Positions 18,401 to 27,280 are shown, numbered from the stretch's first letter. The stretch is DNA of 33,615 bases from Microvirga sp. (GCF_014699075.1 NZ_JACXAB010000043.1:1-33615); one strand, 5' to 3'. The notes: generated by a model not told the origin, from the sequence alone. Made by a program: numbers and translations.

Positions 18401-21400
18401 ATCAGGTCCGAGCTTGCACGTCGTCTCCTGCCACTGAAGCCGCTCTGGCAGCTTGGTGCGAGAGATAAGCACGATTCGCGCGTCGCGGCTCGTTGCGAGC
18501 TCCTTAGCGACAGTCAGGCCGATGCCCCCAAAGCCCCCGGTGATGATGACCGTACCGCGCTGGCGAAGGGGGATCTCACCCCCTTCCGGAATGGCCTTCC
18601 GCCGCAAGTCCTGGACATAACGGTTGGACCCACGATGGGCCACGATGCCGTTACCGCTCGGAGCACGCAGCTCCGCCTCGAGCAGATCCAAAGCCGAAGA
18701 GATTTCCCCTTTATCTGCATGCGTATCGTGTTTCCTCCGGGTGGCGGCAAGCACACCGCGCAGGCCTCGAGACCTGGGAATCACGTTCCCCGTATCCAGA
18801 TCGACACAGGAAACCGTCACATCCACGAACTCGCGCGGAATCACTTTCACGGGCCCAAGGACGGTCGCCTGCTCGGGTTGTGAGACCTCATCGCGATCGC
18901 GGACCTTTTGCATTCCGCTTGTGGCCACCACCATGTGCAATGGGCGCTTGGAGCCTTCAACCGCCCAAGCCTGAGCGAAGAACAGGAGGCTGTAGAACCC
19001 CTGCTCCTGGTTTCGATGGAAGAGGCTGGAGCCTGGCCGGAAGCTCTCCGGACGGGACAACAGAGCCAGATGCGCAACGCGGTCGGGGGCCCGGCCGGTT
19101 CGAACCAGATCGCGCACCAGGGCATCGTATCCGAGGCGGCCATGCTCAGGCGCAATGACGTATTCGTCGTCAGAAATCCGCTGGTAAGAGTCCCCGGCCC
19201 GCACGATCACCACCTGATCGCCGTGCCGCCGCATGCGCTCGATAAGAGCATCGCCGATCCCTCGGTCGTCCATGAAGACGAGCCACGAGATAGGATCCTC
19301 CACGGCGTCGTCCGCCTCGCGCATCTTCCAGACAGGCGCCCAGTACCATCGGGACTCGTCCGGCTCCTTGTCGACAAACAGAGCCTCCGACTTCCTGCTC
19401 TGCTCGCGCGCCGCTCCGGGCTCGAAGAAGTAACGCTGGCCCTGGAACGCATAGGTGGGAAGCCCCACCCGTCGTCGCTGCTCGCCCTCAAACAATCGGT
19501 CGCTGTTGAGCACCCCGCCCGATGCCCAGAGACGGCCGAGAGCGGTGAGCAGGAACGTCTCGTCGGATACCTGCTCCTCGGGGTGACGCAGGGTGGGAAT
19601 GATCGCCTGACCGGCTTTCACGGCCGGATGCGCTTTCGTCAGTGACGACAGCACTTTTCCGGGGCCGACTTCCAGGAAAAGGCGCCCCGGATCTTGGGCT
19701 AGGGTCTCGATGCAATCCGCGAAGCGAACGCTTCCGCGAAGGTGCTGGACCCAGTAGGCAGGATCTGTTGCCTCTGCATCGGTGATCCAGGTCCCAGTGC
19801 GGTTCGAAACCCAGCGAATGGATGGCGCCGCCAAGCGGATGGAGCGCAGATAGGTTTCGAACTCGCTGAGCACCGGCTCGAGAAGGCGGCTATGCGCCGC
19901 GATATTGATCTTGATACGCTGAGCCTCGACTCCGATCTCGGCGAGCCGCTCCTCGAGAGCCGCGATACCGGACGCGGCCCCGGAGGCTACGCACAGATCA
20001 GGAGCATTGACAGCCGCAAGGTCGAGCCCGAGCGCGTCGAGATGAGGCTGCAACTCACCGGCCGGCACAGGAACGCTCACCATGGCGCCCGAGACACGAT
20101 CCATCAGGCGGCCTCGGAGGACAACCAACCCCAGGCAGTCCTCGAATGTCATCGTTCCGGCAACACAGGCTGCGGTGTTCTCTCCAAGGCTGTGACCTAG
20201 CAGAGCCTGAGGTTTTACGCCCCAGCTCATGACGAGCTGGGCAAGGGCGTACTCCACGATGAAGATGGCCGGAAGCTGCAGGGAAGGATCTTCAAGCGCT
20301 TTGCCCGCCTCCGCGCTCTTGTGAGGCTCGCACAGGAGCGGTGGTCGCAGGTCGATCCCGTGCCGCGACTTTAACAGATCCAGGCCGACATCCATGTGCT
20401 TCGCGAAAACCGGCTCCACCGAATACAGATCGGCTGCCATGCGGGGGTATTGCGATCCTCCGCCAGGAAACATGAAGACGATGCTCTGATTTCCGCCGGA
20501 TGCGGTATGCGTGAACACCCTGCGGCTGTCGTTCTGCTCCAAGAGACGGATCGCCTCGTCCCTGTCACGCGCGGCGAGAACTCGCCGCTCGGAGAAGGCG
20601 CGCCGCCCCTTTTGCAGCGTCCATGCCACATCCCCAAGATCCAGCTCGGGGTGCTCGCGGAGATAGTTTGCAAGCCTGGCGCATCCTTCATCAAGCGCGG
20701 GTCTGCTACGCGTGGAAAGCGTCAGAAGCCGTTGGCGGGGTTTAGCCGCCCGTGCGGGAATCTGCACATGCTCCTCAAGAACCGCGAAGGCATTGGTCCC
20801 CCCGACGCCCAGCGAGTTGACGCCCGCTCGCCGGGGCTCACCTGAAGATCCCCAGGGCTGAAGCTTGTCCTGGACGTAAAACGGGCTCGTGGCGAAGTCG
20901 ATGAGGGGATTGCTCCTCTCGAAATTAATGCTCGGCGGGATCTCCCGGTGGTAAAGAGCGAGCGCCGTCTTGGCCAGGCTGACCACGCCTGCGGCCGTAT
21001 CGAGGTGGCCGATATTCGTCTTGACGCTTCCGATCCCGCAATAGCCCACGCCGCCTTTGCCGCCGCCGAAAGCCTGGGTTAGAGCGGCAACCTCGATAGG
21101 ATCGCCCATGCGGGTGCCGGTACCGTGGCATTCCACGTATCGGATGCTCTCCGGTCCGACATCGGCGACCGCCAGGGCTTCCGAAATGCAGGCCGCCTGC
21201 CCTTCCACGGATGGTGCCAGGTAGCCGACCTTGCTGGAGCCGTCATTGTTGACGGCGGTCGCCTTGATGACCGCATAGATCCGGTCGCCGTCCGCCACCG
21301 CATCCTGAAGGCGCCGCAGCACCACCACGGCGGCGCCGGATCCGAAAACCGTTCCCTCGGACCTGTGGTCGAAGGCCCGGCAATGGCCGTCCGGCGATAG

Positions 21401-22069
21401 GATCTCGCCGGGCTCGTAGTGATAGCCGCGCCCGTGCGGGATTTCGATGGTGACGCCTCCGGCGAGAGCCATGTCGCATTCGCCTGACAGCAGATGCTGG
21501 CAGGCCAGATGCGTGGCGACCAGGGAGGTCGAGCACGCGGTCTGGACGTTCACGGACGGGCCGCGCAGGTTGAACAGATAGCTCGCCCGCGTGGTCAAGA
21601 AATCCTTGTCATTGCCGGTGTGGCGCAGCAGGAACGTGCCGACGTTGCGCACGAGGTCGGGGTTGGAGAGCAGATTGAAGGCGAAGTAGCTACCCATACC
21701 GCAGCCGGCGAACATGCCGATCGAACCCGCGAAAGCCTCCGGCGAATGACCCGCATCCTCGAAGGCCTCCCAGCATACCTCCAGGAACTGGCGGTGCTGC
21801 GGGTCCATGATCGCCGCCTCTTTCGGCGAGAACCCGAAGAACTCGGCGTCGAACACCTCCATGCGGTCGAGGGTCGCCGCAGCCCTTACGTAGTTGGGGC
21901 GTAGAAAGATCTCCCGCGGCACGCCGGCCTTGAGGAGCTCGTCCTCGGTGAGTTGGCGGACGCTCTCGCGTCCCTCGCGAAGATTGTCCCAGAACGTGGC
22001 CGGGTCCGACGCCCCCGGAACCCTGAGGCCAATGCCCACGATGGCGATATCGCTGTCAATTCCGGCCAC
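15419..22069 (-). CDS. Type I polyketide synthase, KS-AT-KR-DH-ACP-TE
   Basis: The product is 2216 aa with a GTG start and AGGAG 7 bases upstream, 9 bp after the NRPS stop. KS (about 5-430) has TACSTS with Cys179, ECHGTGT and KTNIGH histidines. AT (about 530-860) has GHSLGE with Ser627; its specificity motif reads IAAHS, not the methylmalonyl YASH, so malonyl is likely. A KR follows (GGFGGIG near 1177; Tyr1337 and Asn in YVAANAF). Next comes a DH (His1425 in HRTAQGDALLPG, Asp1597 in LHPAMMD), then an ACP (Ser1820 in LGGHSL) and a TE (Ser1967 in GGFSGGG, His2126 in PGDHDS). There is no ER or methyltransferase. It should extend the NRPS-bound starter once with malonate, reduce and dehydrate it to an enoyl product, and release it. 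The KR-before-DH order is unusual. It overlaps the next gene by 4 bp. Confidence 0.95.
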   Translation of the reverse strand: MAGIDSDIAIVGIGLRVPGASDPATFWDNLREGRESVRQLTEDELLKAGVPREIFLRPNYVRAAATLDRMEVFDAEFFGFSPKEAAIMDPQHRQFLEVCWEAFEDAGHSPEAFAGSIGMFAGCGMGSYFAFNLLSNPDLVRNVGTFLLRHTGNDKDFLTTRASYLFNLRGPSVNVQTACSTSLVATHLACQHLLSGECDMALAGGVTIEIPHGRGYHYEPGEILSPDGHCRAFDHRSEGTVFGSGAAVVVLRRLQDAVADGDRIYAVIKATAVNNDGSSKVGYLAPSVEGQAACISEALAVADVGPESIRYVECHGTGTRMGDPIEVAALTQAFGGGKGGVGYCGIGSVKTNIGHLDTAAGVVSLAKTALALYHREIPPSINFERSNPLIDFATSPFYVQDKLQPWGSSGEPRRAGVNSLGVGGTNAFAVLEEHVQIPARAAKPRQRLLTLSTRSRPALDEGCARLANYLREHPELDLGDVAWTLQKGRRAFSERRVLAARDRDEAIRLLEQNDSRRVFTHTASGGNQSIVFMFPGGGSQYPRMAADLYSVEPVFAKHMDVGLDLLKSRHGIDLRPPLLCEPHKSAEAGKALEDPSLQLPAIFIVEYALAQLVMSWGVKPQALLGHSLGENTAACVAGTMTFEDCLGLVVLRGRLMDRVSGAMVSVPVPAGELQPHLDALGLDLAAVNAPDLCVASGAASGIAALEERLAEIGVEAQRIKINIAAHSRLLEPVLSEFETYLRSIRLAAPSIRWVSNRTGTWITDAEATDPAYWVQHLRGSVRFADCIETLAQDPGRLFLEVGPGKVLSSLTKAHPAVKAGQAIIPTLRHPEEQVSDETFLLTALGRLWASGGVLNSDRLFEGEQRRRVGLPTYAFQGQRYFFEPGAAREQSRKSEALFVDKEPDESRWYWAPVWKMREADDAVEDPISWLVFMDDRGIGDALIERMRRHGDQVVIVRAGDSYQRISDDEYVIAPEHGRLGYDALVRDLVRTGRAPDRVAHLALLSRPESFRPGSSLFHRNQEQGFYSLLFFAQAWAVEGSKRPLHMVVATSGMQKVRDRDEVSQPEQATVLGPVKVIPREFVDVTVSCVDLDTGNVIPRSRGLRGVLAATRRKHDTHADKGEISSALDLLEAELRAPSGNGIVAHRGSNRYVQDLRRKAIPEGGEIPLRQRGTVIITGGFGGIGLTVAKELATSRDARIVLISRTKLPERLQWQETTCKLGPDHHLSRTIAQIEQIEALGAEVLILQADVTNIESMRSAVQVVRQRYGSINGLVHAAGVIRDDLLATKSQSDIEEVLAPKVYGTLVLDEVLKDDDLDMFVVFSSTSTVTAPVGQVDYVAANAFLNAFAEARSRQKRGKTIAIDWGVWSEVGMAARSAAKMLRNSPDADAKPASHPFFDRVTTDGKGVTTLEARWTAADRWYLAEHRTAQGDALLPGSGYPELAAAALREIGLSRPFEIQDLLFFRPLAVDEGGKDIRVKLTPTVEGYSFEVAIRVNLDPTLSAGAASLTGWRRVGQAELILHEQSPIAPIDLAAIERESTRRLPVITKQQNHLRFGPRWSVVERVAASEGRAIAHLKLADRFADDLEDFGLHPAMMDLATGFAMDLITGYTGNSLWVPVSYHSIRVLGALPSEICSVISVREGSTEAAGFAQFDVTITDQLGNVFVNVERFTIKRLDAALDISHEPLTEAGDVDLDHDPSLERALSQSELTFQQNLSQGIAAEEGRRAFVRAIAGYQGAQVYVSSMDLAALVGQADASSSLSQPSSAASPGASFARPELDANYVEPRDEIEATLAELWCELLGVSRVGALDNFFNLGGHSLIAVRLFAKVKRVFSIEFPISVLFEAPTIEACANLIRATMPKDDERDDGGATTVSNQPRYRHLVAMHSGEGRSRRPFFLVAGMFGNVLNLRHLAHQIGADRPFYGLQARGVYGDDEPHETFEEMAQDYLKEIRLVQPRGPYSLGGFSGGGIAALEIARQLKQEGEEVDLLVMLDTPLPRSEQLTRKDKIVMHMQSLRRSGPRHLVEAVKGRAAWQRHLAQEKNGPGVLEQGALHSAAIGAAFHRALARYELKPYDGAITLFRPKLKPAHVFGPGRQIDVQRRFIYEDNGWDRFCRAVIVSEVPGDHDSMVLEPNVRVLAAKMQTVIDHAERASSGSWFGPKNGDPIRSTILEPIVIPQLPCRHSVEGQDTGDIQLLSLQAGKAAADNRRIESEQQV

Positions 22070-22078
22070 GAAACTCTC

Positions 22079-25000
22079 CTAGTGGTAGGCGCCGCGGCGC
22101 TGGAAGCTCTCGCGCCGGCGTGCCGCGCGATCGATCCCCCGTTGCGCGGCGGCATCCGGAACGTTGGCCGACATGGACTGCACGAAGCTGCGCACGGTCG
22201 GGAAACGGTAGAGATCTGTCAGGAAGATCGGCTGCTTGAGGATCTCGCGCAGATGACGGTGCAGTCTAACCACGAGCAGCGAGTGTCCGCCCACGTCGAA
22301 GAAGTTGTCGTCGACCCGGATCGTGTCGTCGCCGAGGGTGGCGTGCCAGGCGGCGAGGACCGTCCTCTCCAGGTCGCCCTCGGCCGCCACCGGCGCCTGG
22401 GCGGCCGGGCGGATGCTGCGCGTCTCGGTCAGCTCCGGCAGCGCCTTGCGGTCGATCTTGCCGTTGAGCGTGTGCGGCAGGGACGGCAGCACCAGCACAT
22501 GAGCCGGCACCATGGCCTCGGGCAGCCTGTCGCGGAGATAGAACCGGATCTGGGCCGGGTCGGCGGACTGCCCGGTGCGAGCCGACAGGAACGCCACCAG
22601 CTGCTGGTCGCCGGCCGGACCCGGGCGGGCCACCACCACGCATTCCCGAACCGCCGGATGTTGGGCCAGGCGCGCCTCGATCTCGCCGAGTTCGATCCGG
22701 TAGCCGCGGATCTTCACCTGATGGTCGACGCGACCCAGGAATTCCACGATCCCGCGCCCGTCGTCGAGTAGCCGCCATTTTGCAAGGTCGCCGGTCCGGT
22801 ACATGCGTGCCGCACCGCCGCGGAACGGATCGGCGACGAAACGTTCCGCGCTCAGCTCCGGCCGCTGATGATAGCCCCGGGCCACGCCCGCGCCGCCGAT
22901 CCAGAGTTCGCCCGGAACGCCAGGTGGAAGCGGCTGCCCCTGCGCATCGAGGATGTAGATCCAGGTATTGGCGATGGGCGTGCCGATCGGAACGCTGTCA
23001 CTGCCCGCCTGCAGCGCCCAGGTCGTGGACCAAATCGTCGTCTCCGTCGGGCCGTACATGTTGGTGACGCGACCATGGCCGACGAGTTCCGTGAGCTCTC
23101 TGGCGAGTCCGATCGGGAAGGCTTCGCCGCCGATGAAGATGTTCGGGACCTTCGCAAGGGCGGCGCGGCTCCCCTCGTCTAGCGTCAGGAGACGCGCCAT
23201 CGAGGGCGTGCACTGGAGATGCGTCACCTGATGGCGGCCGAGCTGGGCCGCCACGGATTGGTCGAGCGGGAGCACCGGTGCGGGATCCATGACGGATGGA
23301 TCGCGTGTCGGGGCCGGCTGGCTCTGCAGCCGGAGCCTGCCGAGGTGCGGGAGGCTGGCCAGGACGGTCTCGGTGTCGATGCCGAAATCGATCAGGCAGG
23401 CGATGTCGCTGACGCCGATCCCCTTCAGGGTTTCGACCATCCTGGCGACGCTCTCGGGCGTGCCGAACAGGCCGCTGGTCTCGTAGTAGCGCAGGAAGGC
23501 GAATTCCAGGATCGCATCGCGCTCGTCGTCGGCAAGGTCCGCTAGTTCGTCGCCGCCACCGGCCTCGCCGGATTTCGGTTTCTTGAAGGCCGGGAAGGCC
23601 CAGGCATAGTGCTTCAGCAGGGACAGGGAGGTGCCGAGATAAGCCTTCAGCGGCTCGCGGACGATCTCGCGCACCGCGTCGTCGTCATCCGATACGAAGG
23701 TGTGCAGCATGAGGGACACGATGCCCGTCTCCGGATCGAATCCAGCCTCGGCGCGGGCCTTCCGGTAGGCGGCTATCTTCGGCGCAAGCTGGTCAACGGT
23801 CTGTCCGAGGAGATGGGTCAGGAGGTGAGCCCCCATGCGCCCGGCCTGCTCGAAGGTCTCCGGGTTGCCGGCCGTCGTCACCCAGAGTGGCAGTTCCGGC
23901 TGGACCGGGCGCGGCAGGGTCTGGACCTCGATGTCCTTTCCCAAAGGCCCCGAGAAGGCTACCTTCTCGCCGCGCCACAGGCGCTTCACCAGCTCCGCGT
24001 CGCGGAACATGATGTCCTTCGCCTTGGCATAGTTCTCGGGCATAAGGATGAAGTCGTCCGGCTGCCAGCCGGATGCGATCGAGATTCCGACGCGACCGTT
24101 GGAGAGATTGTCGACGACGCTCCAGGCTTCCGCCACCCGGACGGGATGGTGGAGCGGCAGCACGACCGATCCGGCTCGGATCGATACGTTCTGCGTGATC
24201 GCCGCCACGGCCGCCGCCGTGACGGACGGCTGCGGATAGAGGCCCCCGAAGGCGTGGAAATGACGCTCGGGCGTCCAAACGGCCGAGAACCCGTTGCCGT
24301 CGGCCCAGCGCGCACCGTCGAGCAGCAGCCGGTACTTGCCGGATCCGGCGCTGTCAGCCTCGCTGCCGGAGAAGTAGAACAGGGAGAAGTCAATCCCGCC
24401 GGGCGTTGCGGCGTCGCGCCGATGCTCCACCTGCGGGGCCGCGCCGGGATCGCGGTCGCGGTCGCGATAGATCACGACCTTGAAGCCGCGCGTCAGCGTG
24501 TAGAGAAGCTCCAGGACCGAAATATCGAAGGACAGGCTCGTGACCGCAAACCATGTGGCCGGCGTCTGGTGATCGACGCGCTCGTCCATGCCGGCGAAGA
24601 AGTTGACGACGTTGCGGTGTTCGAGCAGAACGCCCTTCGGCAGGCCGGTACTGCCCGAGGTGTAGATGCAGTAGCAGAGGTTGGCGGACGTGGCGGCGCT
24701 GCCGGGGCGAGCCGTCGGGAAGCGCCCAATTGTGGCGGCATCGCCATCCAGGCTCACGATCCGGGTCACGCCATCCTTGAGGGATTGCAGCGAGTGGGCG
24801 ACGTTGCTGAAGGTCAGGATCACGCGGCAGCGGCTGTCGGCGATCATGTGCTGGAGCCGGTCGGCCGGATAGGTGGGGTCGAGCGGCAGATAAGCGCCGC
24901 CTGCCTTGAGCACGGCTAGGACCGACACCAGGAGATCGAGGCCGCGCTCCACATGGATGCCAACGAGATCGTCCGGGCCGACGCCGAGAGACTGCAGGTA

Positions 25001-26860
25001 GGCGGCGAGCTGGTTGGCGCGCCTGTCGAGTTCGCCGTAGGTGATGGCGTTGTCCTCGAAGATCGCCGCGACCGCATCGGGCGAGCGGTCGACCTGTTGC
25101 TCGACGGCGCGATGCACGAGCAGATCCGGAACCGGCGTCTCCGGAGCGTTCCAGTCCTCCAGCACCAGTCGGCGCAGATCGGCTCCCAGGATGTCGATCT
25201 GCCCGACGGGCACGGTGGGATCGGCACAGAAACCGACGAGAGCCTGCTCGAGGCAGCGGACCAGAAGGGCCGCATCGTCACGGTCGACCAGCTCCTCGTC
25301 GACGACGAGCGAGCAACGGGAGCCGTTCACGACGAGTTCGGCCAGGATGGTGCGATCGGGCTGCCCGGAAGCGTCGATGCGCAGGCCAATCGGGACGAGC
25401 GGGTGGGCACCGGCATTCGCATGCCGAGCGAGTTCCGGATCGCGGGTGACGAGGCTCGTTAGGAAACCGCCCTGCCGCGCGACGCGGTCCATTTCAGAGG
25501 CGGCGGCCGCAACGGCGCTGACGAAGCCGGCCTTCATGTCCGCCCGGACTTCGAAGGGTGCCCACGAGGAGACGATCGGTCCGGCAAGCGCCCTGTCGTT
25601 CACGATCGTCCGGTCGACGGCCGCAAGATGGAAAAGCTCCTTGCCTGACAGACGCGACAGGACGATGCCGAAGCCGGCGACCAGTGCCGCTGCCGCCTCT
25701 GCGCCGAAGCGCCCTGACAGACCGGCCGGCACCGTCACGTCAGAGGTTGCAAAACGGGGCTCATGATCCCGCGCGGCCGTCCGGGCCCAGGGCAGGGTCA
25801 CCGGCTCCAGACCTAGCAGGCGCCGGAGCCGACCGGCTTCGTATCTCGCCAGCCGGGCACCGAGCGCCGTGAGCGGTTCGCGCACCTGGTCGAGCGTATC
25901 CATCCGGCTTCCGGCCGAGAGGCCGAGGTCCTGGAGGGCCTGGGTCATATCGAGCGGAGCTCCGGCGGGACCCGTCAGTGCCTTCAGGCCGAGCCCGCCA
26001 GACCCACATGCGACCACGATCTCGTCCGACAGGACCGCAACCACGTCCCCCGGTTCGCCGCAGATTTCAGGATGAAGCTCGACGCGCGTGACGCCGACAG
26101 CCATGCCGTTGTGGCGGATGGATGCGCGGCCGAGCGGGTTCGGATAGGGGCCGAAATCGAGCGCGCGCACGAGACGTTCGAGTTCCTTCGCGGGACGGCT
26201 CCAGTCGAGCAGGCAAAGCGCCTTCGGCCGGTCGGCTCGGCGGTAGACGACACGCTCCACGGTCCGGCTTTGTGGGGTGCGCCGGACAGCGCCGGCAGCA
26301 AGATCGCCGGTCAGTTCCTCGAAGGCGTCGAGAGCTAGTCCGAAATTGCGCGTGTTGATTGACAGGGAGGTCTCGGCCGGATCGACCTCGAAGGTGCGGG
26401 ACGCGACAATATCGCCCTCATCGACACCCTCCGTCATCAGGTGCCATGTGATCCCGTAGGTGGACGCCCCTTCGATCAGAGCCCAGGCCGGCGTGTTCAG
26501 GCCGGTGTAGCGTGGCAGCAGACCGTCATGGAAGTTGATGGCCCCTTTCCGAGGCAGCGCCAGCACGTCGGAAGGGATGATCGCCAGATGCGTGATCGAG
26601 AACAGCCAGTCGAAGTTCAAGCCGCGAAGCGCATCCGTCGAGGCAGCAGGATCGGCATCGGGAGTGCCGTCGATGACCGTCAGTCCCCGGTCGGCCGCCC
26701 AGGCTGCGACCTTGCGCGAGCCGGCGACCACGGCGACAATCTCGTGGTCGGCCCGCAGGAGAAGCTCACCGCATTCGGTCAGAAGGGTGTCGGATCCGAT
26801 CAGGACGCAAGCCAAGCGCCCCTCCAGCTGTGTCGAAGTCGTCACGTCAGCCCCCAGCAT
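22079..26860 (-). CDS. NRPS: formyltransferase-(C remnant)-A[luciferase-like monooxygenase]-T
   Basis: The product is 1593 aa. Residues 1-300 are a formyltransferase domain: INFHDGLLP supplies Asn109 and His111 and GVDEGD supplies Asp147, with the same N-H-D spacing as E. coli Fmt. Residues ~350-560 resemble only the C-terminal half of a condensation domain, with no HHxxxDG. The adenylation domain follows (YTSGSTG at 733, FDIS at 778-781). It is interrupted at ~824-1175 by a luciferase-like FMN monooxygenase (DFSLFYFS to LPHLGRL; MupA/Atu3671-type), then resumes (NMYGPTE at 1267, Lys1468 in NGKID). Specificity residues D779-I-L, Q1216, F1242, G1244, M1268, I1276, W1277 nearly equal the glycine code. 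A carrier domain ends the protein (Ser1527 in VGGHSL). It likely loads glycine, N-formylates and oxidises it, and passes it to the PKS. ATG at 26860 or GTG 15 bp downstream could start it. Confidence 0.93.
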   Translation of the reverse strand: MLGADVTTSTQLEGRLACVLIGSDTLLTECGELLLRADHEIVAVVAGSRKVAAWAADRGLTVIDGTPDADPAASTDALRGLNFDWLFSITHLAIIPSDVLALPRKGAINFHDGLLPRYTGLNTPAWALIEGASTYGITWHLMTEGVDEGDIVASRTFEVDPAETSLSINTRNFGLALDAFEELTGDLAAGAVRRTPQSRTVERVVYRRADRPKALCLLDWSRPAKELERLVRALDFGPYPNPLGRASIRHNGMAVGVTRVELHPEICGEPGDVVAVLSDEIVVACGSGGLGLKALTGPAGAPLDMTQALQDLGLSAGSRMDTLDQVREPLTALGARLARYEAGRLRRLLGLEPVTLPWARTAARDHEPRFATSDVTVPAGLSGRFGAEAAAALVAGFGIVLSRLSGKELFHLAAVDRTIVNDRALAGPIVSSWAPFEVRADMKAGFVSAVAAAASEMDRVARQGGFLTSLVTRDPELARHANAGAHPLVPIGLRIDASGQPDRTILAELVVNGSRCSLVVDEELVDRDDAALLVRCLEQALVGFCADPTVPVGQIDILGADLRRLVLEDWNAPETPVPDLLVHRAVEQQVDRSPDAVAAIFEDNAITYGELDRRANQLAAYLQSLGVGPDDLVGIHVERGLDLLVSVLAVLKAGGAYLPLDPTYPADRLQHMIADSRCRVILTFSNVAHSLQSLKDGVTRIVSLDGDAATIGRFPTARPGSAATSANLCYCIYTSGSTGLPKGVLLEHRNVVNFFAGMDERVDHQTPATWFAVTSLSFDISVLELLYTLTRGFKVVIYRDRDRDPGAAPQVEHRRDAATPGGIDFSLFYFSGSEADSAGSGKYRLLLDGARWADGNGFSAVWTPERHFHAFGGLYPQPSVTAAAVAAITQNVSIRAGSVVLPLHHPVRVAEAWSVVDNLSNGRVGISIASGWQPDDFILMPENYAKAKDIMFRDAELVKRLWRGEKVAFSGPLGKDIEVQTLPRPVQPELPLWVTTAGNPETFEQAGRMGAHLLTHLLGQTVDQLAPKIAAYRKARAEAGFDPETGIVSLMLHTFVSDDDDAVREIVREPLKAYLGTSLSLLKHYAWAFPAFKKPKSGEAGGGDELADLADDERDAILEFAFLRYYETSGLFGTPESVARMVETLKGIGVSDIACLIDFGIDTETVLASLPHLGRLRLQSQPAPTRDPSVMDPAPVLPLDQSVAAQLGRHQVTHLQCTPSMARLLTLDEGSRAALAKVPNIFIGGEAFPIGLARELTELVGHGRVTNMYGPTETTIWSTTWALQAGSDSVPIGTPIANTWIYILDAQGQPLPPGVPGELWIGGAGVARGYHQRPELSAERFVADPFRGGAARMYRTGDLAKWRLLDDGRGIVEFLGRVDHQVKIRGYRIELGEIEARLAQHPAVRECVVVARPGPAGDQQLVAFLSARTGQSADPAQIRFYLRDRLPEAMVPAHVLVLPSLPHTLNGKIDRKALPELTETRSIRPAAQAPVAAEGDLERTVLAAWHATLGDDTIRVDDNFFDVGGHSLLVVRLHRHLREILKQPIFLTDLYRFPTVRSFVQSMSANVPDAAAQRGIDRAARRRESFQRRGAYH

Positions 26861-27280
26861 CGCCTCGTCTCGTCGGACGAATTTTCAGGAAATTCATCCT
26901 TCAGGAGGATTATGCGTTCTCGGCCGGATCACAACTGAGATTCCGGGTTATTGCTAAATCTACATACATGGAGCAAAATACATCTTGTGGTCATCGCCTA
27001 AATGTATCGGGCCCGCGAAGTACAATATCAGATGCGCCATGTAAACTTGACTAATTTTATAAAGGTCAATCAATAATGACAGGATAATTTCTACGGTTTA
27101 ATCCTCTGCCTTCGAACAGACATTAATATGCCATATGAAAAACTTTGGTAAACGGTTCGGCAAAGCTACGCGCTTTTTTGTTGCTCAACGCGAGATTCCG
27201 CCGACAGCGGGATATAATCTTACGAGCCGTGGGGTCATTGGCTGCAAGAACAGCGCGGTAGGCACGTGAGGAATGGGGAC
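26861..27280. promoter_or_regulatory. AT-rich divergent promoter region between NRPS and PPTase genes
   Basis: This 420-bp gap must carry promoters for the long minus-strand operon and the plus-strand PPTase. It is strikingly AT-rich between about 26940 and 27180 compared with the GC-rich NRPS gene. TTGAC (27047-27051) and GTCAA (27065-27069) form an inverted repeat with a 13-base AT-rich spacer, and TTGACT could serve as a -35 box reading right, though its -10 partner (AATAAT at 27072) is spaced too far for certainty. A second dyad CTTTG/CAAAG lies at 27143-27165. No coding frame looks real. Confidence 0.45.

Noticed and set aside
23609..24919. 436-codon plus-strand open frame opposite the NRPS
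   Set aside because: It lies across the monooxygenase and A-domain coding sequence on the other strand; its Arg/Gly/Asp-rich translation is typical of an antisense shadow frame.
22079..26860. Reading the formyltransferase domain as a sugar N-formyltransferase for the glycan
   Set aside because: It is fused in one polypeptide to a glycine-coded A domain and carrier, so formylation of the tethered amino acid is the simpler explanation; no sugar-binding extension is seen.
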